A DNA stretch of 64,000 bases from Taibaiella sp. KBW10 (GCF_003852495.1 NZ_QAJI01000003.1:385671-449670), one strand, 5' to 3'. Numbered from the stretch's first letter, positions 1 to 9,446 are shown. Numbers and translations are program-made. Notes: generated by a model from the letters alone, not told the origin.

Positions 1-44
1 GCAGCGCGCCTTCTCTTTTAAACCTATTACAATAGCGCTTAGAC

Positions 45-1358
45 TTATTTTATAATCCGGTTAATTTTTCCGGCTTCACACTTTGGCAGGCTGTCCTGCT
101 CATGAATCACGACACTGGTTGTGATCCCTACCCTTTTCTTCACTTCTGCAGCTACCTGCTGCATATACTGCTCCTTTAAAGCCGTATGCGCAGCACTTCC
201 TTTAGCAATCTGCTGTTGCACCAGTACCTCATCAGCAAGCTCCACATCAATCCCCAAAGCAACAACCATTTGCTCTTTGATCAGTGGCTTTAGATAGTAA
301 TTGGGCAGTAAGCCGGGAATAGCACTAAATACTTCCTCAATCTGGCTGGGATATACATTTACGCCCCTCACGATTAGCATATCATCAGTACGGCCCACAA
401 TAGGTGCCATCTTGATCATATTCCGTTTCCCTTTTTCGTCATAATATAAGCGCGTAATATCATTGGTCCAATACCTTAATAAAGGCATCCCTTTTTTAGT
501 AAGGGTTGTCAATACCAATACACCTTCCGACCCCAGCGGTAAAGGTTCTTTCGTAAGCGGATCTAGTATCTCGGGATAAAAGTGATCTTCCCAAATATAG
601 CTACCACCTTGCTCTTCAAAATCTTCTATTGCCACACCCGGTCCGATGATTTCACTTAAGCCATAAATATTTGTCGCCACCACACCCAGGCGGTCTTCAA
701 TATGTTTCCGCACGATTTCCGTCCAGGGCTCAGAGCCCAGCACCGCATATTTTAAACTGATGTCCTCGGGTGTAATCCCTCTCTTTGCAAATTCATCGGC
801 AATGGTCAGGGCATAGGAAGGAGAACAGCAAATGACTTCGGGTTTAAAATCCATGATCAGGTCTACCTGCCTTGTGGTCATACCGCCCGAAATGGGCAAT
901 ACGGTCATGCCCAAGCCTTCTGCGCCATAATGCAATCCAAGTCCCCCGGTAAAGATTCCGTAGCCATATGCATTATGCAGGAGCATTCCTTTTTCGGCAC
1001 CGGCAGCCTTTAAGGAGCGGGCAACAACCTCTGTGAAAAGGTCGATATCTTCCTGAGTATAGCCAACCACAGTCGGCCTGCCCGTGGTACCACTGGAGCA
1101 GTGTATCCTGGCGAGTGCTGACCGAGGCACGGTTAATAATCCAAAAGGATAATGATCCCGCAGATCTTGTTTATAAGTAATGGGAAGTTTGTGAATGTCT
1201 TCGATGCCTTTAATATCTTCAAAACGAATGCCAGATTCCTGCATGCGCTTTTGATAAAAAGGAGATTTTTCTTTTAGTAAATCAAGTAAGGTGATTAATC
1301 GCTCAGACTGTATTTTGCGGAGTGCTGATAAAGGCAGGGTCTCTATCTCGGTATTCAT
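45..1358 (-). CDS. Phenylacetate-CoA ligase family (PaaK-like) acyl/aryl-CoA ligase
   Basis: Adenylate-forming enzyme of 437 residues that should activate an aryl or acyl acid with ATP and CoA. The AMP-binding loop CSSGTTGRPTVVGY and the PaaK-type motif YGLSEIIGPGVA are visible, and the C-terminal lid contains GRTDDMLIVRGVNVYPSQIEE. The length matches PaaK (about 430-440 residues). The frame is open for another 17 codons upstream, but the ATG at 1358 (MNTEIETL) gives the usual family N-terminus and is preferred. The next gene upstream on the same strand encodes a ketoacyl-synthase-like protein. No phenylacetate catabolic genes are visible, so the substrate is not established and the name describes the family only. 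Confidence 0.85.
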   Translation of the reverse strand: MNTEIETLPLSALRKIQSERLITLLDLLKEKSPFYQKRMQESGIRFEDIKGIEDIHKLPITYKQDLRDHYPFGLLTVPRSALARIHCSSGTTGRPTVVGYTQEDIDLFTEVVARSLKAAGAEKGMLLHNAYGYGIFTGGLGLHYGAEGLGMTVLPISGGMTTRQVDLIMDFKPEVICCSPSYALTIADEFAKRGITPEDISLKYAVLGSEPWTEIVRKHIEDRLGVVATNIYGLSEIIGPGVAIEDFEEQGGSYIWEDHFYPEILDPLTKEPLPLGSEGVLVLTTLTKKGMPLLRYWTNDITRLYYDEKGKRNMIKMAPIVGRTDDMLIVRGVNVYPSQIEEVFSAIPGLLPNYYLKPLIKEQMVVALGIDVELADEVLVQQQIAKGSAAHTALKEQYMQQVAAEVKKRVGITTSVVIHEQDSLPKCEAGKINRIIK

Positions 1359-1466
1359 TATTTTGTGTTGATGATTATTGTACCTAAAACTACAACTCAT
1401 TCCTTGCAAAAAATAATAAAAGCACTGCCTTTAATGTTAAAAATTTGCAGTAACCGACCTTCTTAT

Positions 1467-2381
1467 TCAGACTGCAGCCAATTCGAATATAGACCAGTAA
1501 GCTCTGCAGGAGTTGATCACAATCACCGGCTTGCGGTGCTCCTGAATCAATTTTATACCATAAACCATAGCCATAGCCGATCCGGTAGGATTATAGCCGA
1601 TTACAGGGCTCATATCAACAATGGTATAAGATTCCAGTACCGGAAGCGATGAGGTATAATTTTTCACCAAAATCACTTCTGTACCTGCATAACGATCAAG
1701 TATGGCAGCACATTTCGCACTGATTGCTTTCGGATCGTTGGACTTGAAGTAGGAATATTCCGTTAACTGCGCAATGGCTTGTTCTTTCGTATTCCCCATA
1801 ACCATAAAAGAAGCACCTTCTCCTATTTCAATTCCCTGACGCAATCCTTTTAGAAGCCATTCTAAGGTGTCATTTTTCTCGTCTACTGCACCTAAGACTA
1901 CTTTCTTAGCCGGATGCTCTTTCAGCTTCATATCTGCATCTAAAAGCGCGCTTTCGAAGGATTGTGCTTTATGTACAAACGTCATGTTGTGTACATTGCA
2001 TTGTATCGATAAGGCAATGGCGCCCGCAATGGTGTTATGGGTACTTTGGATAAAGGCTGTAGGGTTCAGCATGGTTTCATTTTGCCGCACCATATTGCCC
2101 AAGAAGGTTTCGGAATCCCGAAGCATGCCGTATGCAGTACCTACAGTGATGGCAGATAGGTCTTCAGCAGCCACACCGGCATCGTTAATAGCCGATTTAG
2201 CTGCGGTCAGGCCCATACGTAACCCTTTGCTCATTCTTCTCAGCTGCATGGGTGGAATCCATGGTGCATAACTGGGTTCCACGGCATCAAGGTGCTCGGA
2301 AACAAGGGTCAACTCGGGCAAGGGCGTATGCGTATTAATCGTTCCTAAAGTATTAATACTGCATATACTGTGTATATACAT
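1467..2381 (-). CDS. Beta-ketoacyl synthase-like protein lacking the catalytic Cys (chain-length-factor-like)
   Basis: A 304-residue thiolase-fold protein resembling the short ketoacyl-synthase-like proteins of Bacteroidota aryl-polyene, flexirubin or fatty-acid loci. The N-terminal half carries MSKGLRMGLTAAKSAINDAG, and the end contains a PVIGYNPTGSAMA segment. At the nucleophile position the sequence reads NMTFVHKAQSFESAL, with no Cys, so condensing activity is unlikely. A partner or chain-length role is inferred. The frame is open to 2426, but a TATTTTTG -7 box lies between 2426 and the ATG at 2381, so 2381 (MYIHSICSI) is preferred. It lies 108 bp upstream of the CoA-ligase gene and may be cotranscribed with it. 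Confidence 0.7.
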   Translation of the reverse strand: MYIHSICSINTLGTINTHTPLPELTLVSEHLDAVEPSYAPWIPPMQLRRMSKGLRMGLTAAKSAINDAGVAAEDLSAITVGTAYGMLRDSETFLGNMVRQNETMLNPTAFIQSTHNTIAGAIALSIQCNVHNMTFVHKAQSFESALLDADMKLKEHPAKKVVLGAVDEKNDTLEWLLKGLRQGIEIGEGASFMVMGNTKEQAIAQLTEYSYFKSNDPKAISAKCAAILDRYAGTEVILVKNYTSSLPVLESYTIVDMSPVIGYNPTGSAMAMVYGIKLIQEHRKPVIVINSCRAYWSIFELAAV

Positions 2382-2391
2382 AGTGTAAAGG

Positions 2392-2399
2392 CAAAAATA
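2392..2399 (-). promoter_or_regulatory. Candidate Bacteroidota -7 promoter box (TATTTTTG)
   Basis: TATTTTTG on the minus strand matches TAnnTTTG and lies 10 nt before the ATG at 2381. No convincing TTG -33 element is seen at the right spacing, so the call rests on the -7 box and its position. Confidence 0.4.
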
Positions 2400-2481
2400 A
2401 AATTTTATAACATCGCACTCCGTCATCCTGTATAAGGGATGATCAGGAAGGTGAACAGCAAATATAATTAAAGATTTTAGC

Positions 2482-3204
2482 TTAGTCTACAAATGCGTCT
2501 AATTGTTCGAGGGCTTTCTGAGCCGCCGTTTGTCCGGCCTGTTTCTTGTTGTATCCGGTAGCCTGAATAAAGATGTCTCCATCTATTTCAATACCGACCG
2601 TAAACACACGCCTTCCCGCTTCATTAGATTCTCCTAAGGTGACAAAGTCCACGACCTTATTATTGATCTGTGCCCAGTTGTACAACTTATTTTTGAAGTT
2701 AAAGTCGGTCGATTCGAGATCATCGATATCGACATAATTATAGAGTAAATTCTTAAGGATGAATTTTTCTGTTTTGTCAAACCCTTTATCTAAATAAATG
2801 GCCCCGACTAAAGCCTCCAGGGAGTTTCCGAAGATATTGCTTCGTCTCAGCATTTTATCATGCTTATTAAAACGGATGAGCTTCTGAATACCCATCTTTA
2901 AGGCGATCTCATTAAGGGACTGCCGGCTCACAATTTTGGAGCGCATTTCGGTCAGGAATCCTTCGTCTCTGTTGGGGTATTTCTTAAACAGGTAAGCACC
3001 AATAATACTGCCGATAAAAGCATCGCCCAGAAATTCCAGTCGCTCGTTATTGGCATCAAGATGATCGTTACAGGAACGATGCGTAAAAGCAGTGACGTAA
3101 AAAGGCAAATACTTAGGCGAAAAGCCCAGAATATTTTTCAATGCTTTTTTTAACTGTTTATCTTCCGATGACGTGTTACTGAAAATATGAGTGCCTATGG
3201 ACAA
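2482..3204 (-). CDS. rnc: Ribonuclease III
   Basis: Double-strand-specific endoribonuclease of 240 residues that processes rRNA and other structured RNAs. The signature NERLEFLGDA and the downstream acidic motif GNSLEALVGAIYLDKG supply the metal-binding residues. The C-terminal third is a double-stranded RNA-binding domain (about residues 165-235) ending in the typical AGQTAAQKALEQL helix. It starts 6 nt after the fabF stop, giving the acpP-fabF-rnc order common in Bacteroidota and many other bacteria. Confidence 0.96.
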   Translation of the reverse strand: MSIGTHIFSNTSSEDKQLKKALKNILGFSPKYLPFYVTAFTHRSCNDHLDANNERLEFLGDAFIGSIIGAYLFKKYPNRDEGFLTEMRSKIVSRQSLNEIALKMGIQKLIRFNKHDKMLRRSNIFGNSLEALVGAIYLDKGFDKTEKFILKNLLYNYVDIDDLESTDFNFKNKLYNWAQINNKVVDFVTLGESNEAGRRVFTVGIEIDGDIFIQATGYNKKQAGQTAAQKALEQLDAFVD

Positions 3205-3210
3205 TAAGAT

Positions 3211-4470
3211 CTAGTCTTTGTACTTGGTGAATACTACAGAAGCATTATGACCGCCAAATCCAAACGTATTGCTTACCGCTGTTCTGATCTCTCTTTTCTG
3301 AGATTTGTTGAGGGTAAGGTTAATTTTCGGATCAATAGCAGGATCTGCTGTAGAGTGATTGATTGTTGGGGGAACTTCTCCGTTCACCATAGCCAGTATG
3401 GTTGCTACGGCTTCTACGGCTCCGGCAGCACCTAATAAGTGACCGGTCATAGATTTGGTAGAACTGATATTTAAATTGTAAGTATGCTCTCCGAATACTT
3501 TTTTGATGGCAGTAAGTTCAGCGATATCACCTAAAGGTGTAGACGTACCGTGTACGTTGATATAATCAACATCTTCTGCCTTGATATTCGCATCATTTAA
3601 GACTTCATTCATCACATTGATGACCCCTAATCCTTCCGGATGTGGTGCTGTCAGGTGATAAGCATCTGCAGACATACCGCCTCCGATCATTTCGCAAATG
3701 ATGTTGGCGCCTCTTGCTTTAGCATGCTCCAGTTCTTCTAAAATGATACCGGCTCCGCCTTCGCCCAATACAAAACCATCACGGTTAAGATCAAAGGGAC
3801 GGCTCGCTGTTTTCGGATCATCATTTCTTTCGGAAAGGGCTTTCATGGCATTAAAACCGCCGATACCCGATTGCGTTACGACTGCTTCGGAACCACCTAC
3901 CACAAAGGCATTTGCTTTGCCTAAGCGAATATAGTTAAACCCGTCGATCAAGGCATTTGTAGAGGAGGCGCAAGCACTTACCGTAGCATAGTTAGGGCCA
4001 CGGAAGCCATATTTCATAGAAATATGTCCGGCTGCAATATCCAGGATCAGTTTGGGAATAAAGAAAGGATTGAAACGAGGTGTACCATCGCCAGAGTTAA
4101 AGTTGGTCATCTCTTCGATAAAGGTAATCATACCACCAATACCGGAAGTCCAGATTACACCTACTCTATCTTTGTTAATGGTATCTGCATTTAAACCGGC
4201 GTGTTTTACCGCCTGGTCAGCTGCTACCATCGCAATTTGAGAGAAGCGATCCAGTTTACGGGCTTCTTTACGATCCATAAAGTCTTCGGGATTGAAGCCT
4301 TTAAGTTCGCATGCAAATTTAGTTTTAAATTTTTCAGCATTAAACTGCTTAATGAAATCAGCGCCCGATACACCATTAACTAATGCATTCCAATATTCGG
4401 TTACATTATTGCCAATTGGGGTTAGGGCGCCGAGCCCCGTTACTACTACGCGTTTTAACGGATAATTCAT
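3211..4470 (-). CDS. fabF: Beta-ketoacyl-ACP synthase II
   Basis: Condensing enzyme of fatty-acid elongation, 419 residues, close to the usual 410-420. The nucleophile Cys lies in TVSACASSTNALI, and the two catalytic His motifs are NVHGTSTPLGD and NTFGFGGHNAS. The N-terminus (VVVTGLGALTPIGN) is canonical. It uses malonyl-ACP carried on the product of the gene 55 bp upstream (acpP), and rnc follows directly. All active-site residues are intact. Confidence 0.97.
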   Translation of the reverse strand: MNYPLKRVVVTGLGALTPIGNNVTEYWNALVNGVSGADFIKQFNAEKFKTKFACELKGFNPEDFMDRKEARKLDRFSQIAMVAADQAVKHAGLNADTINKDRVGVIWTSGIGGMITFIEEMTNFNSGDGTPRFNPFFIPKLILDIAAGHISMKYGFRGPNYATVSACASSTNALIDGFNYIRLGKANAFVVGGSEAVVTQSGIGGFNAMKALSERNDDPKTASRPFDLNRDGFVLGEGGAGIILEELEHAKARGANIICEMIGGGMSADAYHLTAPHPEGLGVINVMNEVLNDANIKAEDVDYINVHGTSTPLGDIAELTAIKKVFGEHTYNLNISSTKSMTGHLLGAAGAVEAVATILAMVNGEVPPTINHSTADPAIDPKINLTLNKSQKREIRTAVSNTFGFGGHNASVVFTKYKD

Positions 4471-4525
4471 TAAATGTGTTTTTGTCTAAAAAATAATTAA
4501 ACTCTGATTAGATCTTTGTTGAAGA

Positions 4526-4762
4526 TTATTTAGCGTGCTCTTCTAAGTAAGAAATCGCTTGACCTACTGAAGTGATGTTCTCAGCTTGATCATCAGGAAT
4601 AGAGATATTAAATTCCTTTTCGAATTCCATCATTAACTCTACTGTATCTAAAGAATCGGCACCTAAGTCGTTAGTAAAACTAGCTTCTGGGGTTACTTCT
4701 GATTCGTCAACGCCTAATTTGTCGACAATAATTTTTTTAACGCGGTTTGCAACTTCTGACAT
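4526..4762 (-). CDS. acpP: Acyl carrier protein
   Basis: A 78-residue acidic carrier protein. Ser37 in the [12 protein letters not shown] motif is the 4'-phosphopantetheine attachment site. It is the first gene of the acpP-fabF-rnc operon, with a well-formed promoter just upstream. The ACP-phosphodiesterase-like gene at 57567 could in principle remove its prosthetic group (inference). Confidence 0.97.
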   Translation of the reverse strand: MSEVANRVKKIIVDKLGVDESEVTPEASFTNDLGADSLDTVELMMEFEKEFNISIPDDQAENITSVGQAISYLEEHAK

Positions 4763-4787
4763 GTTAGTTGAAATTTAAGATTTTGTG

Positions 4788-4817
4788 CAAAAATACTTTT
4801 TTATTTAAAATTACCAA
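4788..4817 (-). promoter_or_regulatory. Promoter of acpP-fabF-rnc
   Basis: On the minus strand there is a TTG -33 element (4815-4817), a 19-nt spacer and a TATTTTTG -7 box (4788-4795). This matches the Bacteroidota primary-sigma pattern. Transcription would begin about 20 nt before the acpP ATG. Confidence 0.7.
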
Positions 4818-5118
4818 TTTAATACTTGTTTTTTTTATCCTTGGCTTGTTTGCAAAATTAGGCTTTAAAAAACAATATCCTGTTGAATAGGGCAATTTAA
4901 TTCAGGGGCAATGCTTGCCGCAATAATGCGCGTTTCAAGGGCCAAAGGATATGCCCCACATAAAATCGCCTTAAATATGCTCCCAGATAGCAAAAAACGG
5001 GAAAGAGCATTATAACGCAACTATTGCGCATCCAATACAAAGAAAAAGCTCCGATAATAACCTAGATAATAAATTGTTTATAAATGCTATATTTATTAAT
5101 TATGATACAATTAAGCCC

Positions 5119-5126
5119 TACATTTG
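5119..5126 (+). promoter_or_regulatory. Candidate -7 promoter box (TACATTTG)
   Basis: TACATTTG matches TAnnTTTG and lies 27 nt before the ATG at 5154. No clear -33 TTG is present at the normal distance. Confidence 0.45.
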
Positions 5127-5153
5127 TTATAGAAATCCTAAAAACAATTATTT

Positions 5154-5666
5154 ATGAAACTTAAAATTTTACTTTTTGTCTTTGTCTTATCGTGGGCACC
5201 CGGATTGCTTCATGCCCAGAAAGGCACAACAGCTATAGCACTCAATGACTATTACGTCTCTATTACAGACAGTATGTATAATTATGGCGTCAAATGGGGT
5301 GAAAAATTTAATGTAATATACCAGGGCTCTAAAGATTTTACGGCGCTGGGTGCGGAGCGTAAAGTCCTCCATCAATTTATAGTGCGCAAGCAAAAAGAAC
5401 TCTTATTACATAAGGATGCTTACGGATCAGAGGACCTTCGTCTTGCAGTACTTAATTTTCTATTTTATGAAAAGAAGATGCTGGAAGAGGGATTTATACC
5501 TGTAGAAAAACTCACTAAATCCTCTACGGAAGCAGAGATAAATAAAGTTATCGGTAACCTGACGGTACTTGCAGAAGAAGAATCTGTGGAAATAAAAAAG
5601 GTCAATGAAGCACAAGAAGCCTTTGCCAAAAAGAATGGCTTTGCGATTGAAGCCGCAGCAGAATAA
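5154..5666 (+). CDS. Small exported protein of unknown function
   Basis: Not recognised. The 170-residue product begins with a clear Sec signal peptide (MKLKILLFVFVLSWAPGLLHAQ, cleavage probably after HA-Q). The mature part is charged and predicted mostly helical, with many Lys and Glu residues and no Cys. It is single-copy and monocistronic: its own -7 box lies upstream and a strong hairpin terminator follows the stop directly. It is probably periplasmic; no enzyme motif is visible. Confidence 0.75.
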   Translation: MKLKILLFVFVLSWAPGLLHAQKGTTAIALNDYYVSITDSMYNYGVKWGEKFNVIYQGSKDFTALGAERKVLHQFIVRKQKELLLHKDAYGSEDLRLAVLNFLFYEKKMLEEGFIPVEKLTKSSTEAEINKVIGNLTVLAEEESVEIKKVNEAQEAFAKKNGFAIEAAAE

Positions 5667-5702
5667 AAAACAGGGATCATAAATTATGATCCCTGTTTTT
5701 TT
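5666..5702. terminator. Bidirectional intrinsic terminator
   Basis: A perfect stem pairs 5671-5680 with 5686-5695, extended by an A5/T5 outer stem, with a 5-nt loop. A run of A on one side and T on the other lets it serve both the 5154 gene and the convergent fumC, whose stop is at 5721. Confidence 0.9.
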
Positions 5703-5720
5703 AAAATATTGTTCTACTGA

Positions 5721-7142
5721 TTATCCTATAGTACCACACATACTGGCAGGCACTACCCATTCGTCGAATTGTGCTTCGGTCATGTGTTCAAAATCCAGGT
5801 CTTTCAGTTTATATTCCAAAGCAGCCTGCTTTAAGGTAATGCCGCGCTTATGCGCATCTTGTGCAATACCGGCAGCGTTATAGTAGCCGATTTTTGTGTT
5901 TAAAGCGGTAACCAGCATCAAAGAATTATTTACGTGTGCATCAATGTTTTTCTGAATCGGCTCAATACCCTGAGCACATTTCACATCGAAACTCACACAT
6001 CCTTCTCCGATCAGTCTTGCAGAATGCAGGAAGTTATAGATCATCATTGGTTTGAATACATTCAACTCAAAGTGGCCACTTGCGCCTCCGATATTGATGG
6101 CCACATCATTGCCCAATACCTGTGCAGCGATCATGGTCAGGGCTTCACATTGCGTCGGGTTTACTTTACCCGGCATGATGGAAGAACCCGGTTCATTATC
6201 AGGAATATGCAGCTCCCCAATCCCGGCACGTGGACCGGAACTCAATAAACGTACATCATTGGCAATTTTCATCAGGCTTACTGCAACCGTTTTCAAGGCA
6301 CCATGGGCTTCTACAATCGCATCATGTGCCGCCAAGCTTTCAAATTTATTCGGTGCCGTTACAAAAGGCAAACCCGTTAATTCGGCAATCTTTTTAGCCA
6401 CGGCTACATCATAACCTTTAGGGGTATTGATACCGGTACCTACAGCCGTACCACCCAAAGCCAGTTCGGTAAGGTGTGCCAGGGAATTATTAATGGTTTT
6501 CATCCCGTAATCAAGCTGTGCCACATAACCGCTGATCTCCTGACCCAGGGTCAGAGGTGTCGCATCCATCAAATGGGTACGACCGATTTTAACCACATGC
6601 ATAAATGCTTTGGATTTTGCCGCCAGCGTATCTCTTAATTGTTTGATGCCCGGCAGGGTTGTTTCCGCCAGCATTTTATAAGCCGCAATATGCATCGCGG
6701 TAGGGAATGTATCGTTAGAAGATTGTGATTTATTCACATCATCATTTGGATGCAGGAATTTTTCTTTGTCTGTCAGTTGACCGCCAGACAATACGTGTCC
6801 GCGATAAGCAACTACCTCATTCACGTTCATGTTAGACTGTGTACCCGATCCTGTCTGCCATACCACCAAAGGAAACTCATCATCTAACTTTCCTTCTACT
6901 ATTTCATCACAAACAGTTGCGATCATGGCCGATTTTTCAGCGGCTAATACGCCAAGATCCGTATTGGTTAATGCTGCAGCTTTTTTCAAATATGCAAATG
7001 CCTTAATAATTTCTTTTGGCATTTTATTGATGTCCTGAGCAATTTTAAAGTTATCTACAGAGCGTTGGGTTTGCGCTCCGTAATATGCACTAATGGGGAC
7101 TTGTACCTCACCCATAGTGTCCTTCTCAATACGAAATTCCAT
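5721..7142 (-). CDS. fumC: Class II fumarate hydratase
   Basis: Iron-independent fumarase of the TCA cycle (fumarate to L-malate), 473 residues. The family signature [13 protein letters not shown] is present, as are the substrate-site segments [25 protein letters not shown] and [16 protein letters not shown]. Length and motif order fit FumC and separate it from argininosuccinate lyase and aspartase. It is probably transcribed alone, between tRNA-Arg and the shared terminator. Its product, malate, is the substrate of the malic enzyme encoded at 54483. Confidence 0.96.
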   Translation of the reverse strand: MEFRIEKDTMGEVQVPISAYYGAQTQRSVDNFKIAQDINKMPKEIIKAFAYLKKAAALTNTDLGVLAAEKSAMIATVCDEIVEGKLDDEFPLVVWQTGSGTQSNMNVNEVVAYRGHVLSGGQLTDKEKFLHPNDDVNKSQSSNDTFPTAMHIAAYKMLAETTLPGIKQLRDTLAAKSKAFMHVVKIGRTHLMDATPLTLGQEISGYVAQLDYGMKTINNSLAHLTELALGGTAVGTGINTPKGYDVAVAKKIAELTGLPFVTAPNKFESLAAHDAIVEAHGALKTVAVSLMKIANDVRLLSSGPRAGIGELHIPDNEPGSSIMPGKVNPTQCEALTMIAAQVLGNDVAINIGGASGHFELNVFKPMMIYNFLHSARLIGEGCVSFDVKCAQGIEPIQKNIDAHVNNSLMLVTALNTKIGYYNAAGIAQDAHKRGITLKQAALEYKLKDLDFEHMTEAQFDEWVVPASMCGTIG

Positions 7143-7181
7143 TGTTTGAAAATTTATATTTTAATGAATACCATTTTTAAA

Positions 7182-7256
7182 TGGTGGTCTTACCAAGAAT
7201 CGAACTTGGATCTAAAGTTTAGGAAACTTCTATTCTATCCGTTGAACTATAAGACC
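7182..7256 (-). tRNA. tRNA-Arg (anticodon CCU)
   Basis: The reverse complement folds as a complete cloverleaf: acceptor GGTCTTA/TAAGACC, a D-arm, an anticodon stem GAAGT/ACTTT enclosing loop TTCCTAA (anticodon CCT), and a T-arm CCAAG-TTCGATT-CTTGG. The discriminator is A, and CCA is encoded (7182-7184). It reads AGG codons. It lies in the 161-bp gap between fumC and gldD. Confidence 0.93.
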
Positions 7257-7288
7257 GGTCAAATCAGTTTTGCCTGATTTTTGGTTTG

Positions 7289-7296
7289 CAAAACTA
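7289..7296 (-). promoter_or_regulatory. Candidate -7 box for tRNA-Arg (TAGTTTTG)
   Basis: TAGTTTTG on the minus strand matches TAnnTTTG and lies 32 nt before the tRNA 5' end. No good -33 TTG is visible. Confidence 0.45.
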
Positions 7297-7303
7297 AAAC
7301 TTT

Positions 7304-7903
7304 TTACCTGAATTTTAACGTCTCTATCAAATGTTCTATATCTTTTCTGAGAAAAGCAGCCGCCGGAGCGATAGAATCCGCATTGGGCGTGCTGTTGAAG
7401 TATAATGATCCCCGAATAAAATGTTTGCTTTTATCGGTCACATAAAACTGATAAACCGAAGCGGCATTACCGCCCACAGTATAAAATACGCCTTCCAGTC
7501 CGCTCTTGGTCGTGAATGGCGGGGCTTCTATAAAATCTGCTTTTTTATTATGGGCATTGGTCAGTTTATAACTTTCTATCACCAGATTATTCAAATCGGC
7601 TCCCGGCGCGATCACCTTATAGCTTAGATAGACCATGGCATTGACACTAGGAAAACTCACATTAATCCAATAAGGTTCTTTTTCTTCTTTTATCAGGTTC
7701 AGGTCCTGTACTACATTACCATATACCGGGTACTCAAAGGTAAAGGGAAAACCGGTGCTATCGAAGGTTCTGTAGGTATGTTGTTCGGGTAAGTCTATTT
7801 TGAAATATCCTCTTGGCTTGGGCATAATCGTTTCCGGCTTGCAGGCTACCATTGCAGAGATAAATAATAAAGCTAGTCCAAAAATGTATCTGTTTTTCTT
7901 CAT
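7304..7903 (-). CDS. gldD: Gliding motility lipoprotein GldD
   Basis: A 199-residue lipoprotein with a signal peptide and lipobox ending AMVAC (Cys21), followed by the GldD hallmark PKPRGYFKIDLPE. GldD is required for gliding and is associated with the T9SS in Flavobacterium; its exact role is not known. It is the last gene of a five-gene minus-strand operon. Its ATG abuts the stop of the DUF4296 gene with no gap. It fits with the T9SS-secreted proteins encoded at 27.9-42.4 kb. Confidence 0.88.
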   Translation of the reverse strand: MKKNRYIFGLALLFISAMVACKPETIMPKPRGYFKIDLPEQHTYRTFDSTGFPFTFEYPVYGNVVQDLNLIKEEKEPYWINVSFPSVNAMVYLSYKVIAPGADLNNLVIESYKLTNAHNKKADFIEAPPFTTKSGLEGVFYTVGGNAASVYQFYVTDKSKHFIRGSLYFNSTPNADSIAPAAAFLRKDIEHLIETLKFR

Positions 7904-8557
7904 CTATTGTCCTTGTTTTTTGACTTTATCTAAAGTCTCTTTAATATCTTTATTTTTCTTTTTAATATCTTTCAATTCCTGATCCTCTGAACGCTCCATA
8001 GGAGCTATGGTAGCGCGTTCGGGTCGTTTGAAATCGGGTTTAGGTGTAGCAGCCGGTGCCGATAGTTTGTTACTGTCCTGAAGCCCGGCAGTAGCGGCAT
8101 TCAAAACAGAATCCTGGATAACTAAAGAGGTCGTATCCTTTATGGCCAGCGTTTTGTATTTATTCGCCTTATCAATTACCCGCTTATACACACTATCCAT
8201 CACTACAGGATGTTCATAATACCAATTCAACGCATCTTCCAAAGCCTCTGCTGAAACGGCATGATGCTTTAACGTAAGGGCATAATAATAGGCTAAGGTA
8301 TCGTTATTTTTCTCTATGCTATTCTGCTTTATAGAATCTTTAAAATTGCCGATGCTGTAATCTTCTGCCGTTTGCAGATCAAACAGGATATTGCTCATCT
8401 TGGCGATGGGTATGGGTGGCTGCTCTTCATTTTTACAGGAAAAAACAGTTAACATCAAACCACACAGGAGCAATTGTATACAGGTATAAAGATAAGGATG
8501 AATACGGCGTTGTGGCGCGGAGTGACTACTAACGGGCATCATTATACTTTGAGGCAT
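7904..8557 (-). CDS. DUF4296-type lipoprotein
   Basis: A 217-residue lipoprotein. An N-terminal signal with lipobox LTVFSC is followed by a DUF4296-like segment (PIAKMSNILFDLQTAEDYS) and a second helical stretch (DALNWYYEHPVVMDSVYKRVID). The C-terminus is a Lys/Glu-rich, probably coiled or disordered tail (DIKKKNKDIKETLDKVKKQ). The start overlaps the end of the DUF4835 gene by 29 nt; the ATGs at 8542 and 8539 are alternatives. The family is Bacteroidota-specific with no known function, and its place before gldD suggests an envelope role. Confidence 0.7.
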   Translation of the reverse strand: MPQSIMMPVSSHSAPQRRIHPYLYTCIQLLLCGLMLTVFSCKNEEQPPIPIAKMSNILFDLQTAEDYSIGNFKDSIKQNSIEKNNDTLAYYYALTLKHHAVSAEALEDALNWYYEHPVVMDSVYKRVIDKANKYKTLAIKDTTSLVIQDSVLNAATAGLQDSNKLSAPAATPKPDFKRPERATIAPMERSEDQELKDIKKKNKDIKETLDKVKKQGQ

Positions 8558-9446
8558 TGGTAATATCTAGTGCGGCCAATTTAGGGGCATATTTTTTACG
8601 CTCCGATTCGGGCATAGATTTAAGCAGATTGATATATTCCGCACTTTTCGCGTTAAAGAAAAATTGTAATAATACGGAAGAAGGATTTTGCTGGTTAATG
8701 GTACTCAGCCCATCCAATCCATCCATAATGGTCTTTTTACCTTCATCCGGTTTTTCCCACATCACATCCAGCCCATAACGATGATACGCATATAAGTAAG
8801 GCCTGAAGCTTTCAAATCTGGGGTTCAATATCTGGTCGACCAACCAATAGCGGTTTTTATTATTCCCCTCGCTGGACTTCCAACCGCTCAGGGTCTTGCC
8901 TTCTTCCGGAGCATTCAGCACAATATACTGTGCCTTTTTGTAATAATCAGTACCCCCACCCTGTTGAAAGGAATCATAATCTAAACCCAAAATAATATTG
9001 ACATAATAAGCAAATATTGCGGTAAGATTGGCCGCTACGGGATCGCTACCGGACACCCGTTGCTCATCATATATAATAACTTGCCCCTGTTCATATTTGA
9101 AGGTCACATCTTTATCTAAAAAGTTGACCAGGGCAGTGCTGTAGGTGGCATTATATACCGGACGGGAGGCCTGTATGGTCAAAGTACCGCTAAAAATATT
9201 ACCGGTTCGTTTCGTCAGGTTAAGCATAAAACTACAGTCTATCTTTTCGATATTCTTATAGGTGTCATTTGTCCATTTGGTATTGTTCAACAATTGATTC
9301 AGCGAATTCTGCAAGCCTTCGAAGATTTTGGCATCTACCCCCTGCAGTCGGTCATAGCGCACGGTTACCTTCCCATTAAACTCCTGGGCCTGTGCTGTTG
9401 CAGACAACAGCATCAAAAATATTCCTGCTAAAATGCTTCTTATCAT
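8529..9446 (-). CDS. DUF4835 family exported protein
   Basis: A 305-residue exported protein with a signal peptide (MIRSILAGIFLMLLSATAQAQE). The body matches the DUF4835 pattern, including NFLDKDVTFKY, an aromatic-rich centre (FAYYVNIILGLDYDSFQQGGGTDYYKKAQ) and a C-terminal VLLQFFFNAKS segment. The start codon overlaps the coaBC stop (ATGA-type overlap), so the two are translationally coupled, an association seen often in Bacteroidota. The function is unknown. Confidence 0.8.
   Translation of the reverse strand: MIRSILAGIFLMLLSATAQAQEFNGKVTVRYDRLQGVDAKIFEGLQNSLNQLLNNTKWTNDTYKNIEKIDCSFMLNLTKRTGNIFSGTLTIQASRPVYNATYSTALVNFLDKDVTFKYEQGQVIIYDEQRVSGSDPVAANLTAIFAYYVNIILGLDYDSFQQGGGTDYYKKAQYIVLNAPEEGKTLSGWKSSEGNNKNRYWLVDQILNPRFESFRPYLYAYHRYGLDVMWEKPDEGKKTIMDGLDGLSTINQQNPSSVLLQFFFNAKSAEYINLLKSMPESERKKYAPKLAALDITNASKYNDAR

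Larger units (their letters stand above)
4763..5153. other. 391-bp divergent intergenic region
   Basis: It holds the acpP promoter at its left end and a -7 box for the plus-strand gene at its right end. The middle (about 4830-5100) contains no gene, tRNA or clear hairpin that I can support. Confidence 0.6.

Noticed and set aside
1365-1652. Small plus-strand frame between the CoA ligase and ketoacyl-synthase-like genes
   Set aside because: It overlaps both minus-strand genes, has no recognisable motif and looks like a shadow frame.
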